A stretch of 64,000 nucleotides of DNA from Terriglobia bacterium (GTDB lineage: Bacteria; Acidobacteriota; Terriglobia; UBA7540), in the NCBI GenBank assembly GCA_030041095.1, contig JASHON010000087.1, positions 17,494-81,493 of the forward strand. The letters are read 5' to 3'. A program made the position numbers and the translations under genes. Shown piece after piece: positions 43,940 through 52,902 of the stretch; position 1 is the first letter of the stretch, and each line of letters starts with the position of its first letter. The notes under the pieces were generated by a model. It ran no database searches and was not told the DNA's origin. It saw only the letters and a list, made by a program, of their open reading frames with translations.

Positions 43940-44400
43940 AAACCCCGCGCCATACCAGTAAGGAAATTCCTCGGCATCCTTGCACAATCCCGCCTTAACG
44001 GGATTGTTCCTGATGTACTCGCGAATCCGGAGAAAATCGTTATCGTCCCGCACCAGGTGGTCGTACGACTCCCGCTGCCAGAATTCCTGTCCCGCACGGC
44101 CGAGTATTTTATTGGCTTCGTTGCCGGTATAGGACTTCCAGTTGTGCAGGACCGAGGAGAGGGTGTGTGGCTTCACCGGTGTTACCTGGACGTACACATG
44201 GTTGGGCATCACCACATAATCATGGAGTTGATAGCGCTCGCCGTCGAAATGCCGCAAGGCCGTCTCGACGATACCTGCAATGGCAGGCCGCTCGAGCCAA
44301 CGCGGCCCACGCCTTGGTCCAAGTAGTTGTCAATCTTCAAGGAGCGGTTTTCATTGAGCTTTTCCAACTCTCGCTCCGGAACCTGTTGATGCTGCCGGCA
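43940..44400 (-). pseudogene. Broken REP-associated tyrosine transposase (RAYT, Y1 family)
   Basis: LRHFDGERYQLHDYVVMPNHVYVQVTP, GQEFWQRESYDHLVRDDNDFLRIREYIRNNPVKAGL and FPYWYGAGF are the Y1/RAYT core. Two defects are visible. The HUH motif reads HVY instead of HVH (Tyr codon near 44,192-44,194). A one-base deletion near 44,307 separates the N-terminal part (NYLDQGVGR) from WLERPAIAGIVETALRHFDG. The catalytic Tyr in REYIRNNPVKAGL remains. The N-terminus is also truncated against the hicB stop. Intact RAYTs mobilise REP/REPIN repeats. Confidence 0.8.
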
Positions 44401-44407
44401 CGTGGCG

Positions 44408-44620
44408 CTAGGCATGAACGATTTCGGTGGTGTCGGCTGGGAGAGGCAGGCCCTTTTCGGAGTATTCTTCCGCGAGCAACTGGAAGACGTTCGAGAGCTC
44501 CTCTAGCGCCGCCTCGCGGGTCGGCATCAGCGCGTAGCAGCCGGAGATAGCCGGTATCTCCGCTACCCAGGAACCGTCTTGCTGACGATACAAAACCGTC
44601 TTGTACTCCTCAAGCTTCAT
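44408..44620 (-). CDS. HicB-like antitoxin, no HicA seen
   Basis: 70 residues: MKLEEYKTVLYRQQDGSWVAEIPAISGCYALMPTREAALEELSNVFQLLAEEYSEKGLPLP. This is the partial RNase-H-like HicB fold (EIPAISGCYA... TREAALEEL). A typical HicA toxin (small dsRNA-binding protein with a catalytic His) is not found within 500 bp on either side. The same frame continues upstream through the helicase relic without a stop, but the ATG at 44,620 gives the expected length. Orphan HicB proteins are common in islands. Confidence 0.75.
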   Translation of the reverse strand: MKLEEYKTVLYRQQDGSWVAEIPAISGCYALMPTREAALEELSNVFQLLAEEYSEKGLPLPADTTEIVHA

Positions 44621-44650
44621 GAGCCGTACCGTTCTTGACGCCAGTTTAGC

Positions 44651-44800
44651 ATGAAAGCCAAAAGCAATTCCCAGGGAATAAGCCTGAATGCCAAGTCGGA
44701 GGAGATTCCCTTCGCCTTGAGACGACGGAGTCGATTGCAGGATGTTGAGCTCTGCCAAGTCAGCAGCCGACAATGAGACGCTACGAAACTTCTCCGTCGA
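44651..44800 (-). pseudogene. N-terminal relic of a SNF2-type helicase
   Basis: About 50 codons: STEKFRSVSLSAADLAELNILQSTPSSQGEGNLLRLGIQAYSLGIAFGFHA. This resembles the N-terminus of large SNF2/RapA-like helicases found with DUF1156 methylases (a short helical segment ending RLGIxAYxLGxAxxFDP, just before the Q motif). No helicase motif follows; the hicB gene takes over after 30 bp. The upstream start is lost in the heptamer repeat array. Confidence 0.5.
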
Positions 44801-44805
44801 CAAGG

Positions 44806-44916
44806 GATGAGAGGCGAGAGACAAGAGGCAAGAGACAAGAGACGAGAGGCAAGAGACGAGAGACAAGAGACGAGAGGCAAGAGACGAGGGACGAGGGACA
44901 AGCGACAAGGGACGGG
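44806..44916 (+). repeat. Degenerate heptanucleotide repeat array
   Basis: About 15 consecutive purine-rich heptamers of the form RAGARRC: AAGAGGC, AAGAGAC, GAGAGGC, AAGAGAC, GAGAGAC and so on, drifting to GAGGGAC and AAGGGAC. A short array in the opposite orientation (CCTCTCG, TCTCTGG, TCTCTCG, TCTCTAA) lies at 44,962-44,989, so a long hairpin is possible. There are no unique spacers, so this is not a CRISPR. Confidence 0.75.
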
Positions 44917-45015
44917 CAAGCCTGGCTTTCAACTCTGGATTATCTTCACCCAGCGTTTCTTTCCTCTCGTCTCTGGTCTCTCGTCTCTAACTTCACGTTT
45001 TCCAGCTCTCGCCCA

Positions 45016-47082
45016 TCAATTAATTGACTTCAAGTAGAGCAGGGTCATATCGTCCTGGGCTTCGTCACTGCCCGTCCAGTCGGTAATGCGGCGGTAGATT
45101 TCAGCAGCCATCAGGTGGGGCGGGGAATCGAGCGCCTGGCGCGCGGCCTCTGCCAGCCTCATTTCTCCAAACTCCTCACCATAAGCGTTTTCAGGCTCAG
45201 TCATGCCGTCCGTGAAGGCGAGAACGATATCGCCCGGCTCGAGCGCGACTTGGGCTTGCTCGAAGCCGGCATTGGGGAACAGGCCAATGACGGTGCCGCC
45301 GCAGTCCAGCCGCAGTATCGTATCGCGGCGAAAGAGGAAGGGAGCAGGATGACCCGCGTTGGTATAGGTGAGAACGCGGGACGCGCGGTCGTAGTCCGCA
45401 TAGAAGAAGGTAACGTACTTGGCGTCCGGCGTGTTGGCATAAAGCTGCCGATTGAGCCTGGCCACGACGCTGGCCGGGTTCTGTAGTCCGGCGCTCATCA
45501 ATCCAGTCTGGCCGGTCTGGCCGTCGTAGAGTTGAGCTCGGACGGCAGACTGGATTCCCGCCATCAGAAGCGCGGCGAAAATACCTTTCCCGCTGACGTC
45601 GCCGAGCGCCAGGGCAACACGGTGGTCGTCGGTGAGGAGGAAATCGTAGTAGTCGCCGCTCACTTCGCGCGCAGGACGGCACGTGCCGAACAGTTGCAAC
45701 CCAGGAGAATCCGGCACCGCCTGTGGAAAAAGCTGGCTTTGCACTTCCCGGGCTATCTTCAGCTCACCTTCCAGCCGCGTTTTTTCACGGGATTCAGCGA
45801 GGAGGCGCTCGACGGATGCGGTCATCGAATCGAAGGCCACGCCCAGGGCGCTGATCTGGTCGCGGGGAGGCAGGCCAACGCGGTAGGAGAAATCCCCGGC
45901 GCTCACACGTTCCGTGGCCTTTTGCAGACGGTTAACCGTGAAGGTGATAGTTCGCGTGAGCGTGATGCCGATGATGAGAGCGATCAATTCAATGAGCAGA
46001 AACACCACGCTGGCCGCCATAAAGATATAGACCGGAATGTTGGGAAAGCCCGTGATTAAATGGAGAAGTTGCCCGTCCAGCGACACGATTCGCGAGCTGA
46101 CAAAAACCAGAATCGGCTCACGCCGCAGGTTAAAGCCGGAAGAGTTCCACTCGATGGGATTGAGTGCAGAATAACCCTCCACCTCAACGTCGTACCACGC
46201 GGTGCGGGGGGGAAGTGGAACGGATGCTGAGCTGATGATGCCGCCCGTCACTCCGGACGACGAGCGAAGTTGAGCGCGGGAACCTTCACCCGTTACGCGA
46301 ATCGTTACATTTCCCCTCCCGAGCATCACGTGGACCGGGCCGATTCCTCTTCCTGCCCGGTCGAGCAGGGGAGAGGACAACGGCACTGATACCACGGAAG
46401 TCAGCGCTCCTGCGGCCGTCTGCCTCTTGCTCGCGGCGAGCAGAAAGAACGCGCCACGATCCTCCACGACTCCCGCAAACCCCTTTTCCGTGAGCCACGT
46501 TGGAACCGTAATGGGCTGCTGGAGCGCGTTGCCGTTGACGGTAAACAGGCGATTGCTGCCGGCGACGCTCAAGGCAATTCGAAGGCCGCTGTAAGACGAT
46601 TGATAATGGTTCAGATCCCTGACGCAGAACCTTTGTAGCCGGTCTTCCAGTGCACGCGGATCCTGGAGATGGGTCTGGGACGCATCGCGCGCGATCACTC
46701 CATTCAGGAGTTGAAGCTCGCGAGTGTAATGTTGCAATCTTTCCCGAACCACAAAGGCCGCGAATTGCCCCGTGAGTATCTCCCCTCCCAGCGTCACCAA
46801 GCCCAGAAGGAGCACGATGGGAACGAAGGCGATGAAAACGTAAACGACGATCAGCCGGCGGGTAAGCCGCCACAAAAGCAAGCGGCGAATCGAGCGGAGC
46901 AGCCGGATGCAATAGTAAACTATCGCAACCGTCGCGGCGAGCCAAAACAGAGCCCAGATCCACCCGGGCACGGTGTGCGTCAGCGCATCGATCGCCCATA
47001 GAATAAGGCCGGCGGCCGCCGTCCAGAACGAGAACCGCGCCATGAAACGTGATCGGTATTCGCGGAGAAGAAGCTGCACCAT
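45016..47082 (-). CDS. Membrane-bound SpoIIE/PP2C-type serine phosphatase with HAMP domain
   Basis: A 688-residue signalling protein. N-terminal helices lie at ~15-40, 42-65 and 75-105. A large extracytoplasmic sensor region (~105-360) follows. Another helix (VYIFMAASVVFLLIELIALIIGITL) is followed by HAMP (TFTVNRLQKATERVSAGDFSYRV). A coiled segment ends with LEGELKIAREVQSQLFPQ. The catalytic domain includes SGDYYDFLLTDDHRVALALGDVSGKGIFAALLMAG, TNAGHPAPFLF, ALEPGDIVLAFTDGMTEPEN and EAQDDMTLLYL, with metal-binding Asp residues in GDY, GDVSGKG and QDD. It probably dephosphorylates an anti-sigma-factor antagonist in a partner-switching pathway. No such partner is encoded nearby. Confidence 0.93.
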   Translation of the reverse strand: MVQLLLREYRSRFMARFSFWTAAAGLILWAIDALTHTVPGWIWALFWLAATVAIVYYCIRLLRSIRRLLLWRLTRRLIVVYVFIAFVPIVLLLGLVTLGGEILTGQFAAFVVRERLQHYTRELQLLNGVIARDASQTHLQDPRALEDRLQRFCVRDLNHYQSSYSGLRIALSVAGSNRLFTVNGNALQQPITVPTWLTEKGFAGVVEDRGAFFLLAASKRQTAAGALTSVVSVPLSSPLLDRAGRGIGPVHVMLGRGNVTIRVTGEGSRAQLRSSSGVTGGIISSASVPLPPRTAWYDVEVEGYSALNPIEWNSSGFNLRREPILVFVSSRIVSLDGQLLHLITGFPNIPVYIFMAASVVFLLIELIALIIGITLTRTITFTVNRLQKATERVSAGDFSYRVGLPPRDQISALGVAFDSMTASVERLLAESREKTRLEGELKIAREVQSQLFPQAVPDSPGLQLFGTCRPAREVSGDYYDFLLTDDHRVALALGDVSGKGIFAALLMAGIQSAVRAQLYDGQTGQTGLMSAGLQNPASVVARLNRQLYANTPDAKYVTFFYADYDRASRVLTYTNAGHPAPFLFRRDTILRLDCGGTVIGLFPNAGFEQAQVALEPGDIVLAFTDGMTEPENAYGEEFGEMRLAEAARQALDSPPHLMAAEIYRRITDWTGSDEAQDDMTLLYLKSIN

Positions 47083-47482
47083 GCGAGCTTGTTTCAGATT
47101 TGAGGTTCGCGTTCAGTGCGTGGCCAGCCGGCTGAAAAACCAATCTACCATGCTCATCTCTCAGCCGGCGGCATGGCATCTCCATCACATCGTTCGGAGA
47201 ATTGTTTGTTTTTTTCCCCATCGCCGGCGTAGTCCCAAGCGCGCAAAGCGGGCGGAAGAGTGTCTTCCAGGGCGTGAGCCTTTTGGCGGCCACGGCAGAA
47301 AATGTTGCGAGCCCGCGACACGTCTCTAACCGGCTGCGGAAAAGGCCTGCCTGCCTTGCTGAGTGTGGCGAGAGATCTTTGCATCTCTTCGAAAACAAAT
47401 GCCGGGATTCTTCGCTGCGCTCAGAAGGACATTTCGTTGAAAACGTTTTTCGGCGTCCTGCTAAAGAGTGACCAGCCACCCG
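47083..47482. other. Intergenic region with repeat fragments
   Basis: A 400 bp gap between two minus-strand genes. It carries the second CHSERSEES-type repeat (47,350-47,440) and a 12-bp match (GGCTGCGGAAAA, 47,332) to the end of the REPIN-like elements. No gene is supported; a long minus-strand open frame overlapping the phosphatase gene is a shadow. Confidence 0.45.
47350..47440 (-). repeat. CHSERSEES-type palindromic repeat, copy 2
   Basis: On the minus strand it reads CCTTCTGAGCGCAGCGAAGA followed by ATCCCGGCATTTG, then GAGATGCAAAGATCTCTCGC. Its 26-base core is identical to that of copy 1 at 18,114. The distal arm is more degraded than in copy 1. Confidence 0.6.
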
Positions 47483-49054
47483 TCAGACGTCGCGGCCGGC
47501 GGCGGTTTGCGCTTCGGGCTCGGCGGCGGATCGAATTGCGTGCCGCACCTTGCTGTGACGGACGCTGTAGGTGAAGTAAACAACGAGCCCAACCGCCAGC
47601 CAGATCAGAAACACCTCCCAAGTGAGAGCATGCAGCGAAAACATCATCGCCAGCGATACCAATATTCCCATGATGGGCACGAAAGGCACCCATGGTGTCC
47701 TGAAGGGTCTTGCCAGGTGCGGTTTCTGCCGGCGCAGAACCCAAACGCCCGCGCAAACGATCGTGAAAGCGAAAAGGGTGCCAATACTCGTCAGCTCATC
47801 GAGAGTTGTGATGGGCAGAAAGGCAGCGAGGCAAGCGACACAAATGCCCACGAGAATGGTGGAAACGTAAGGTGTACGGAGCTTGGGATGAACCTTGCTC
47901 GCCCATTTCCAAAGCAGGCCATCGTGCGACATGGTGAAGAAGACGCGGCTTTGCCCAAGCAACATCACAAGCATGGTCGAGGTAAGCCCGGCAATAGCTC
48001 CGATTTTCACAAGAAGACTGCCCCAGCGAACGCCGGTCACGTCAACACCCAGAGCGATAGGATCGGCAACGTTCAGGTGCGTATACGGAACGAGCCCGGT
48101 GAGCGTGACAGCCACGAGAATATAGAGGACGGTGCAAATCACCAGCGATCCCAGAATGCCGATGGGCATATCATGGGGCGGATTCTTCGATTCCTGCGCC
48201 GCCGTTGAGACCGCGTCAAAACCGATGTAAGCGAAAAAAATGATCCCTGCGCCCCGCAAAACACCACTCCAGCCAAACTGGCCGAAATGGCCTTTGTTGG
48301 GCGGAATGAACGGATGCCAGTTGGCGGCGTGCAACGCTGTATGCCCGGACAAGAAGAGGATGCCGAGGCCGATGAAGACGAGCAGCACGGATACCTTGAC
48401 GATCACCACGGCGTTATTGACGTTGGCCGACTCCTTGATGCCGATCACCAGGATGGCTGTCATCGCAAGGATGCCAACGAGGGCCATCAGGTCAAACCGC
48501 GCGGTGACGCGAGGCAAGCGAGCCAGAGCGCCTGGAGTGAGGCCGACGACAGAACCCAGAGATCGCCAGCGGCCGTGATAGTTCACCATCGCCGTCCCGG
48601 GCGCATTCGAGAGCTGTGGAGAGATCGGAATGCCGAAATCCTGGAGCAGACTTCCCACGTAACCGCTCCAGCCCACGGCGACGGTGGCCGCGCCAAACGC
48701 ATATTCGAGTACCAGCGCCCAGCCAATGATCCAGGCGACCAGCTCGCCCAACGTAGCATAGGCATAACTATAGGAGCTGCCGGCAATGGGGATGAGCGCC
48801 GCAAACTCGGCATAGCAGAGACCTGCAAAAGCGCAGCCAACGCCGGCAATAATAAACGAGAGCACGATGGCCGGGCCGGCCGCAGTGGCGGCGACCGGGC
48901 CCGTCAACACGAAAATTCCCGTGCCGATAATCGCTCCGATGCCCAGCGTCACCAGGTTCAGCGGGCCCAGAGCCCGCTTGAGTCCGGAGACTTCCCCTTC
49001 CGTCTCACGCAGCATCTCGTTAAGGTCTTTTCGGGCTAGCAGATTAAGACTCAT
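47483..49054 (-). CDS. APC-family cationic amino-acid permease
   Basis: A 523-residue carrier with 12 or more helices. GLKRALGPLNLVTLGIGAIIGTGIFVLTG is the TM1 signature of the CAT/YfnA group. GLCYAEFAALIPIAGSSYSYAYATLGELVAWIIGWALVLEY and FFAYIGFDAVSTAAQESKNPPHDMPIGI follow, the last being the conserved TM6-loop. It imports amino acids, probably basic or branched-chain. Its start overlaps the thiE stop by 4 bp, so it belongs to the accC-thiE-permease operon, an unusual grouping with no evident common pathway. The C-terminus ends in an alanine-rich soluble tail. Confidence 0.92.
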   Translation of the reverse strand: MSLNLLARKDLNEMLRETEGEVSGLKRALGPLNLVTLGIGAIIGTGIFVLTGPVAATAAGPAIVLSFIIAGVGCAFAGLCYAEFAALIPIAGSSYSYAYATLGELVAWIIGWALVLEYAFGAATVAVGWSGYVGSLLQDFGIPISPQLSNAPGTAMVNYHGRWRSLGSVVGLTPGALARLPRVTARFDLMALVGILAMTAILVIGIKESANVNNAVVIVKVSVLLVFIGLGILFLSGHTALHAANWHPFIPPNKGHFGQFGWSGVLRGAGIIFFAYIGFDAVSTAAQESKNPPHDMPIGILGSLVICTVLYILVAVTLTGLVPYTHLNVADPIALGVDVTGVRWGSLLVKIGAIAGLTSTMLVMLLGQSRVFFTMSHDGLLWKWASKVHPKLRTPYVSTILVGICVACLAAFLPITTLDELTSIGTLFAFTIVCAGVWVLRRQKPHLARPFRTPWVPFVPIMGILVSLAMMFSLHALTWEVFLIWLAVGLVVYFTYSVRHSKVRHAIRSAAEPEAQTAAGRDV

Positions 49055-49674
49055 GCCATCATCTCCAAAAACTCCCGGGCGCGCGCCGCCGGATCGCTGG
49101 CGGACATCAAGTCCCCAATAACGGCCACAGCATCCGCGCCCGCCTCGAATACCGATCGTGCATTCGCGGCCGTAATGCCACCGATCGCCACCAAAGGCTT
49201 CCGAGTAGCTCTGCGGGCGTCGTAAATACCCTGGAGACCGGCGGCAGGGTCGGGATTCCGTTTGCTTCGGGTTTCGAAGACGGGTCCGAAAGCGATGTAA
49301 TCCACGGGCAGCCGATCCGCTTCCTGAACCTGGGCCACCGAATGCGTCGAAAGGCCAACAATGCCATCCGGCAACAACCGGCGCGCCATTTCCACCGGGA
49401 GGTCTTCCTGGCCCAGATGAACGCCGTGGGCGTTCAGGGCCGCTGCAACGTCAGCCCGATCGTTGATGATGAGCATCCCGGAGGCCCGTCGAAGCCGGTC
49501 CAACAGCAATCCGCCCACCTCGTAAAGCTCGCGAGCAGCGCCCTGCTTGTCGCGATACTGCACCAGACGCACGCCGGCATCAACGAGACTCTCGCATACT
49601 TCCATGGCTGGGCGTCCGGCAAGCTGACTTGCATCGAGGATCGCGTAGAGACGGGGAATCGTAAAGGCGCTCAC
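49051..49674 (-). CDS. thiE: Thiamine-phosphate synthase ThiE
   Basis: A 207-residue TIM-barrel enzyme joining HMP-pyrophosphate and thiazole phosphate. [91 protein letters not shown] and [13 protein letters not shown] match the family, including the pyrophosphate-binding loop residues. The GTG start overlaps the accC stop by 4 bp (GTGA), and its stop overlaps the permease ATG. No other thi gene and no TPP riboswitch is visible nearby. Confidence 0.95.
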   Translation of the reverse strand: MSAFTIPRLYAILDASQLAGRPAMEVCESLVDAGVRLVQYRDKQGAARELYEVGGLLLDRLRRASGMLIINDRADVAAALNAHGVHLGQEDLPVEMARRLLPDGIVGLSTHSVAQVQEADRLPVDYIAFGPVFETRSKRNPDPAAGLQGIYDARRATRKPLVAIGGITAANARSVFEAGADAVAVIGDLMSASDPAARAREFLEMMA

Positions 49675-51047
49675 CCGGCGATTCCCTGCGCGCTCATCAC
49701 AGCCATTTCATCCGGAAGCATCAATTGTTTCAGGAACTGAGTGTCGAAATTTCCTGCCTCGAAATTCGGGTCTCGCATGATCTTTTCGTGAAGCGGAATC
49801 AGCGTCCGGACTCCTTCCACAATAAACATTTCCAGCGCGCGCTTCGTTCGTTGGATGGCTTCCGCCCGGTCACGGCCATGGCAGATAAGTTTGGCGATCA
49901 GCGAATCGTAATAGGGGGGAACGACAGACTCGGAATAAACAGCACGATCAACGCGGACGCCGGGACCGCCCGGTATATGCAGGCCTGTGACAATGCCAGC
50001 GGAAGGAACGAACCGCTCCGGATCCTCCGCGCAAATACGGCATTCAATGGCGTGGCCTTGCAGGCGGACGCGGTCCCACTCAGGAGGCAGGGGATGGCCG
50101 GCCGCCACCAGAATTTGTTCCTTGACCAGATCGAGCCCGGTGACCATCTCCGTGACCGGGTGTTCCACCTGGATGCGCGTGTTCATTTCCAGGAAATAGA
50201 GTTGGCGGTCCTCATCCATCAGGAACTCAACCGTGCCGGCGCTCGTGTAACCAATCTCCTCCAGCGCTTCCACCACCCGCCGGCCCACGCTTTGCCGCAT
50301 GGAGTCGTCTACCTGGGTTGACGGCGATTCCTCGACGATTTTCTGATGCCGCCGCTGGATCGTGCACTCCCTTTCGCCGAGATGAACGACCTTGCCGTGC
50401 GAATCACCCATCACCTGAAACTCAATATGCCTTGGCGAACGAACAACCCGCTCGAGGTAAACATCCGGCGAGCCAAACGCAGCCTCAGCTTCCGCCCGAG
50501 CCGTGCTCAGCGATTGCGATAATTCCTCGCGCGAATGAACCACGCGCATGCCACGCCCGCCGCCACCGGCTGAGGCCTTGATCATGAGGGGAAAGCCAAT
50601 GCGCCGCGCTTCCGCCGCTGCCTCCGCTTCCGAGCCTAAGACTCCCGAGCCGGGAATCACGGCTAAGCCCAACGCTGCCATTTTCTTACGTGCCTGGTCT
50701 TTATCGCCCATCAAGCGGATGACTTCCGGTCGCGGGCCAATGAACGTTACACGGGACGTTTCACAAACCTCGGCGAAATGTGCGTTTTCAGACAAGAACC
50801 CATAGCCGGGGTGGATGGCGTCCGCGTCTGTGATTTCTGCGGCAGAAATGATGCTGGAGACGTTGAGATAGCTTTCTGAGCTGGGTGGCGGGCCGATGCA
50901 GACGCGCTCATCGGCAAACTGCACGTGGAGCGAGTCGTGGTCTGCTTCCGAGTAAACGGCAACCGTGGAAATCCCCAACTCCTTGCACGCGCAAATTACG
51001 CGTAAAGCAATCTCTCCCCGGTTAGCGATGAGAATCTTCTTAAACAT
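49671..51047 (-). CDS. accC: Acetyl-CoA carboxylase biotin carboxylase subunit
   Basis: A 458-residue ATP-grasp enzyme. It starts [29 protein letters not shown]-binding loop [16 protein letters not shown], then [22 protein letters not shown], and the catalytic region [21 protein letters not shown] are all intact. It carboxylates biotin on the carrier protein AccB for malonyl-CoA synthesis. accB, usually adjacent, is not in the window on either side; instead thiE and a permease gene are coupled downstream. A biotin carboxylase subunit of another acyl-CoA carboxylase is possible. Confidence 0.95.
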   Translation of the reverse strand: MFKKILIANRGEIALRVICACKELGISTVAVYSEADHDSLHVQFADERVCIGPPPSSESYLNVSSIISAAEITDADAIHPGYGFLSENAHFAEVCETSRVTFIGPRPEVIRLMGDKDQARKKMAALGLAVIPGSGVLGSEAEAAAEARRIGFPLMIKASAGGGGRGMRVVHSREELSQSLSTARAEAEAAFGSPDVYLERVVRSPRHIEFQVMGDSHGKVVHLGERECTIQRRHQKIVEESPSTQVDDSMRQSVGRRVVEALEEIGYTSAGTVEFLMDEDRQLYFLEMNTRIQVEHPVTEMVTGLDLVKEQILVAAGHPLPPEWDRVRLQGHAIECRICAEDPERFVPSAGIVTGLHIPGGPGVRVDRAVYSESVVPPYYDSLIAKLICHGRDRAEAIQRTKRALEMFIVEGVRTLIPLHEKIMRDPNFEAGNFDTQFLKQLMLPDEMAVMSAQGIAG

Positions 51048-51294
51048 TCGAATTCCACTCGTTAAGCTCTAAGCACGTTACAACGAGCGGAAGCCAGAGT
51101 CAACGGCTGCCCAGTCTGCTACTGCCTGGTTTGCTCATTTGCGGCCGCAGTCCCGAGGCAGCGGGACCATGGGCGGCGCGGCGAACAAATAGGAAAGAAA
51201 AATGGTGAGTGTTCTCGCAGATAGTGCGCTAAGATATGGAGCTTAAAAACCGAGGCGGCGCATTCCGCCAAAATCCCACGATGCGAAAGGATGG

Positions 51295-52851
51295 ATGGTC
51301 ATGGAAGACGAGTTGCTTGGCTCGGCCGTAAGTCGAAGGGAAATCCTGCGTTTGTTAGCGTCTGCGCCCGCGTTGCTGCTCGGCGTGCCCGATCTCTCGG
51401 GACAGAGGAATCTGAGCGGATATTGGGTCCTGCTGATGCCGACGGGCGACGGAAATTATCGCAAATCATTCCTGCATCTTGACCAGGCTGGAAACACGGT
51501 TTCGGGCAGCGTCATGTTCTTCGGGCGCGAACTTCCGATCAGCAACGGGAGTTTCAAAGATGGGAAGCTCCATTTCGACGTCGTCGTCCACTTCCGCCAG
51601 GAGGCTCACACGATTGCTTATAACGGCCTTCTGGAGGGTGGGCGCATCGCCATGCGCGTGGACTTTCCGAATCGGCCTCAGGTTTCCGGAACCGCGGAAC
51701 GAACCACCCGTGCTGCCACACTGCCGCCCAAGCCGCTACCATTGCCGGCCCTGCATCACGTCCCTGATAACGGGCTCGTGCGGACTCCGCCGATGGGATG
51801 GAACAGTTGGAACAAATTCGCCGGGCGCGTAAACGACGCCGTTGTCCGTGCGGCCGCTGATGCCGTGGTCGCCTCGGGCATGCACCGGGCGGGCTACGAA
51901 TACATCAACATTGACGACACGTGGCAAGGGCCTCGCGACCGGCATGGGAATATTACTTCCAACCGCAAATTTCCGAATATGAAGGCTCTTGCCGACTACG
52001 TTCATTCCAAAGGATTGAAGATCGGAATCTATTCGGGGCCCGGGCCGGAGACGTGCGCAGGTTATACCGGAAGCTATGGGCACGAACAGCAGGATGCGCG
52101 CACCTATGCGGAATGGGGCTTCGATTACCTAAAGTACGACTGGTGCAGCGCCGCGCGGATTTACCCAAACGCCGATTTGCGCCCGGTGTATCAAAAAATG
52201 GGCGATGCGCTTCTGAAGGTCCGCCGGCCCATCGTCTACAGCCTTTGCGAATACGGAATGGGCCAGGTGTGGACGTGGGGCTCAGAAGTGGGAGGAAACT
52301 TGTGGCGAACGACGGGCGACATCAATGACACCTGGAAGCGAATGGACCAGATCGGGTTCCGACAATTCGCCATCGCGCACTACACAAAGCCCGGACATTG
52401 GAACGATCCAGACATGCTTGAAGTGGGCAACGGTGGCATGACGGCGGATGAATACCGGACGCATATGAGCCTTTGGTGCCTTCTGGCCGCTCCTCTGCTG
52501 GCCGGCAATGACTTGGCCTCGATGAGCGAAGAGACCAAGTCCATCCTGATGAATCGTGAAGTGATCGCCATCGATCAGGACCGGGCGGCCATTCCGGTGA
52601 GCCTGGTGGGCTCTCTGGGCTCTACGGTGGTGGCTGCGCGCCGGCTCGCGGACGGCTCGCATGCGATTGGACTGTTCAACCGCAACGACCGCCTTGAGGA
52701 GGTAGGCATCGAGTGGGCGGCGATCGGGCTGGAAGGCAAGCGCCTGCACGCGCGTGATTTGTGGAAGCATCAGCGCGTCGTTGTGTCCGGGACACACTAT
52801 TCTGCCAAAGTGCCGGCGCACGGTGTTGTCTTGCTCAGGGTCCGAGCGTAG
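51295..52851 (+). CDS. GH27 alpha-galactosidase with N-terminal beta domain
   Basis: A 518-residue exported enzyme. SRREILRLLASAPALLLGV is a twin-arginine-type signal. Residues ~38-138 form a beta-barrel-like extra domain (LSGYWVLLMPTGDGNYRKSFLHLDQAGNTVSGSVMFFGRELP). The GH27 barrel starts TPPMGWNSWNKFAG and YEYINIDDTWQ. The nucleophile is D282 (FDYLKYDWCS) and the acid/base D342 (RTTGDINDTW). KPGHWNDPDMLEVGNGGMT is a family hallmark. It removes alpha-galactose (or beta-arabinopyranose in some members). Start ATG 51,295 or 51,301; AAAGG precedes both. It is divergent from accC. Confidence 0.93.
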   Translation: MVMEDELLGSAVSRREILRLLASAPALLLGVPDLSGQRNLSGYWVLLMPTGDGNYRKSFLHLDQAGNTVSGSVMFFGRELPISNGSFKDGKLHFDVVVHFRQEAHTIAYNGLLEGGRIAMRVDFPNRPQVSGTAERTTRAATLPPKPLPLPALHHVPDNGLVRTPPMGWNSWNKFAGRVNDAVVRAAADAVVASGMHRAGYEYINIDDTWQGPRDRHGNITSNRKFPNMKALADYVHSKGLKIGIYSGPGPETCAGYTGSYGHEQQDARTYAEWGFDYLKYDWCSAARIYPNADLRPVYQKMGDALLKVRRPIVYSLCEYGMGQVWTWGSEVGGNLWRTTGDINDTWKRMDQIGFRQFAIAHYTKPGHWNDPDMLEVGNGGMTADEYRTHMSLWCLLAAPLLAGNDLASMSEETKSILMNREVIAIDQDRAAIPVSLVGSLGSTVVAARRLADGSHAIGLFNRNDRLEEVGIEWAAIGLEGKRLHARDLWKHQRVVVSGTHYSAKVPAHGVVLLRVRA

Positions 52852-52902
52852 CTTGGCTCAATGATACAATTCGAATGAGCCCTTGCCCGAACGGAGCCGG
52901 GA

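Noticed and set aside
44806..44916. Short regular repeats that could suggest a CRISPR array
   Set aside because: Units are contiguous heptamers with no unique spacers and no cas gene is present.
46286..47479. Long minus-strand open frame of 397 codons overlapping the SpoIIE-type phosphatase gene
   Set aside because: It runs in another frame of a gene with clear domains, has Arg/Pro/Ser-rich shadow composition, and begins inside a CHSERSEES repeat.
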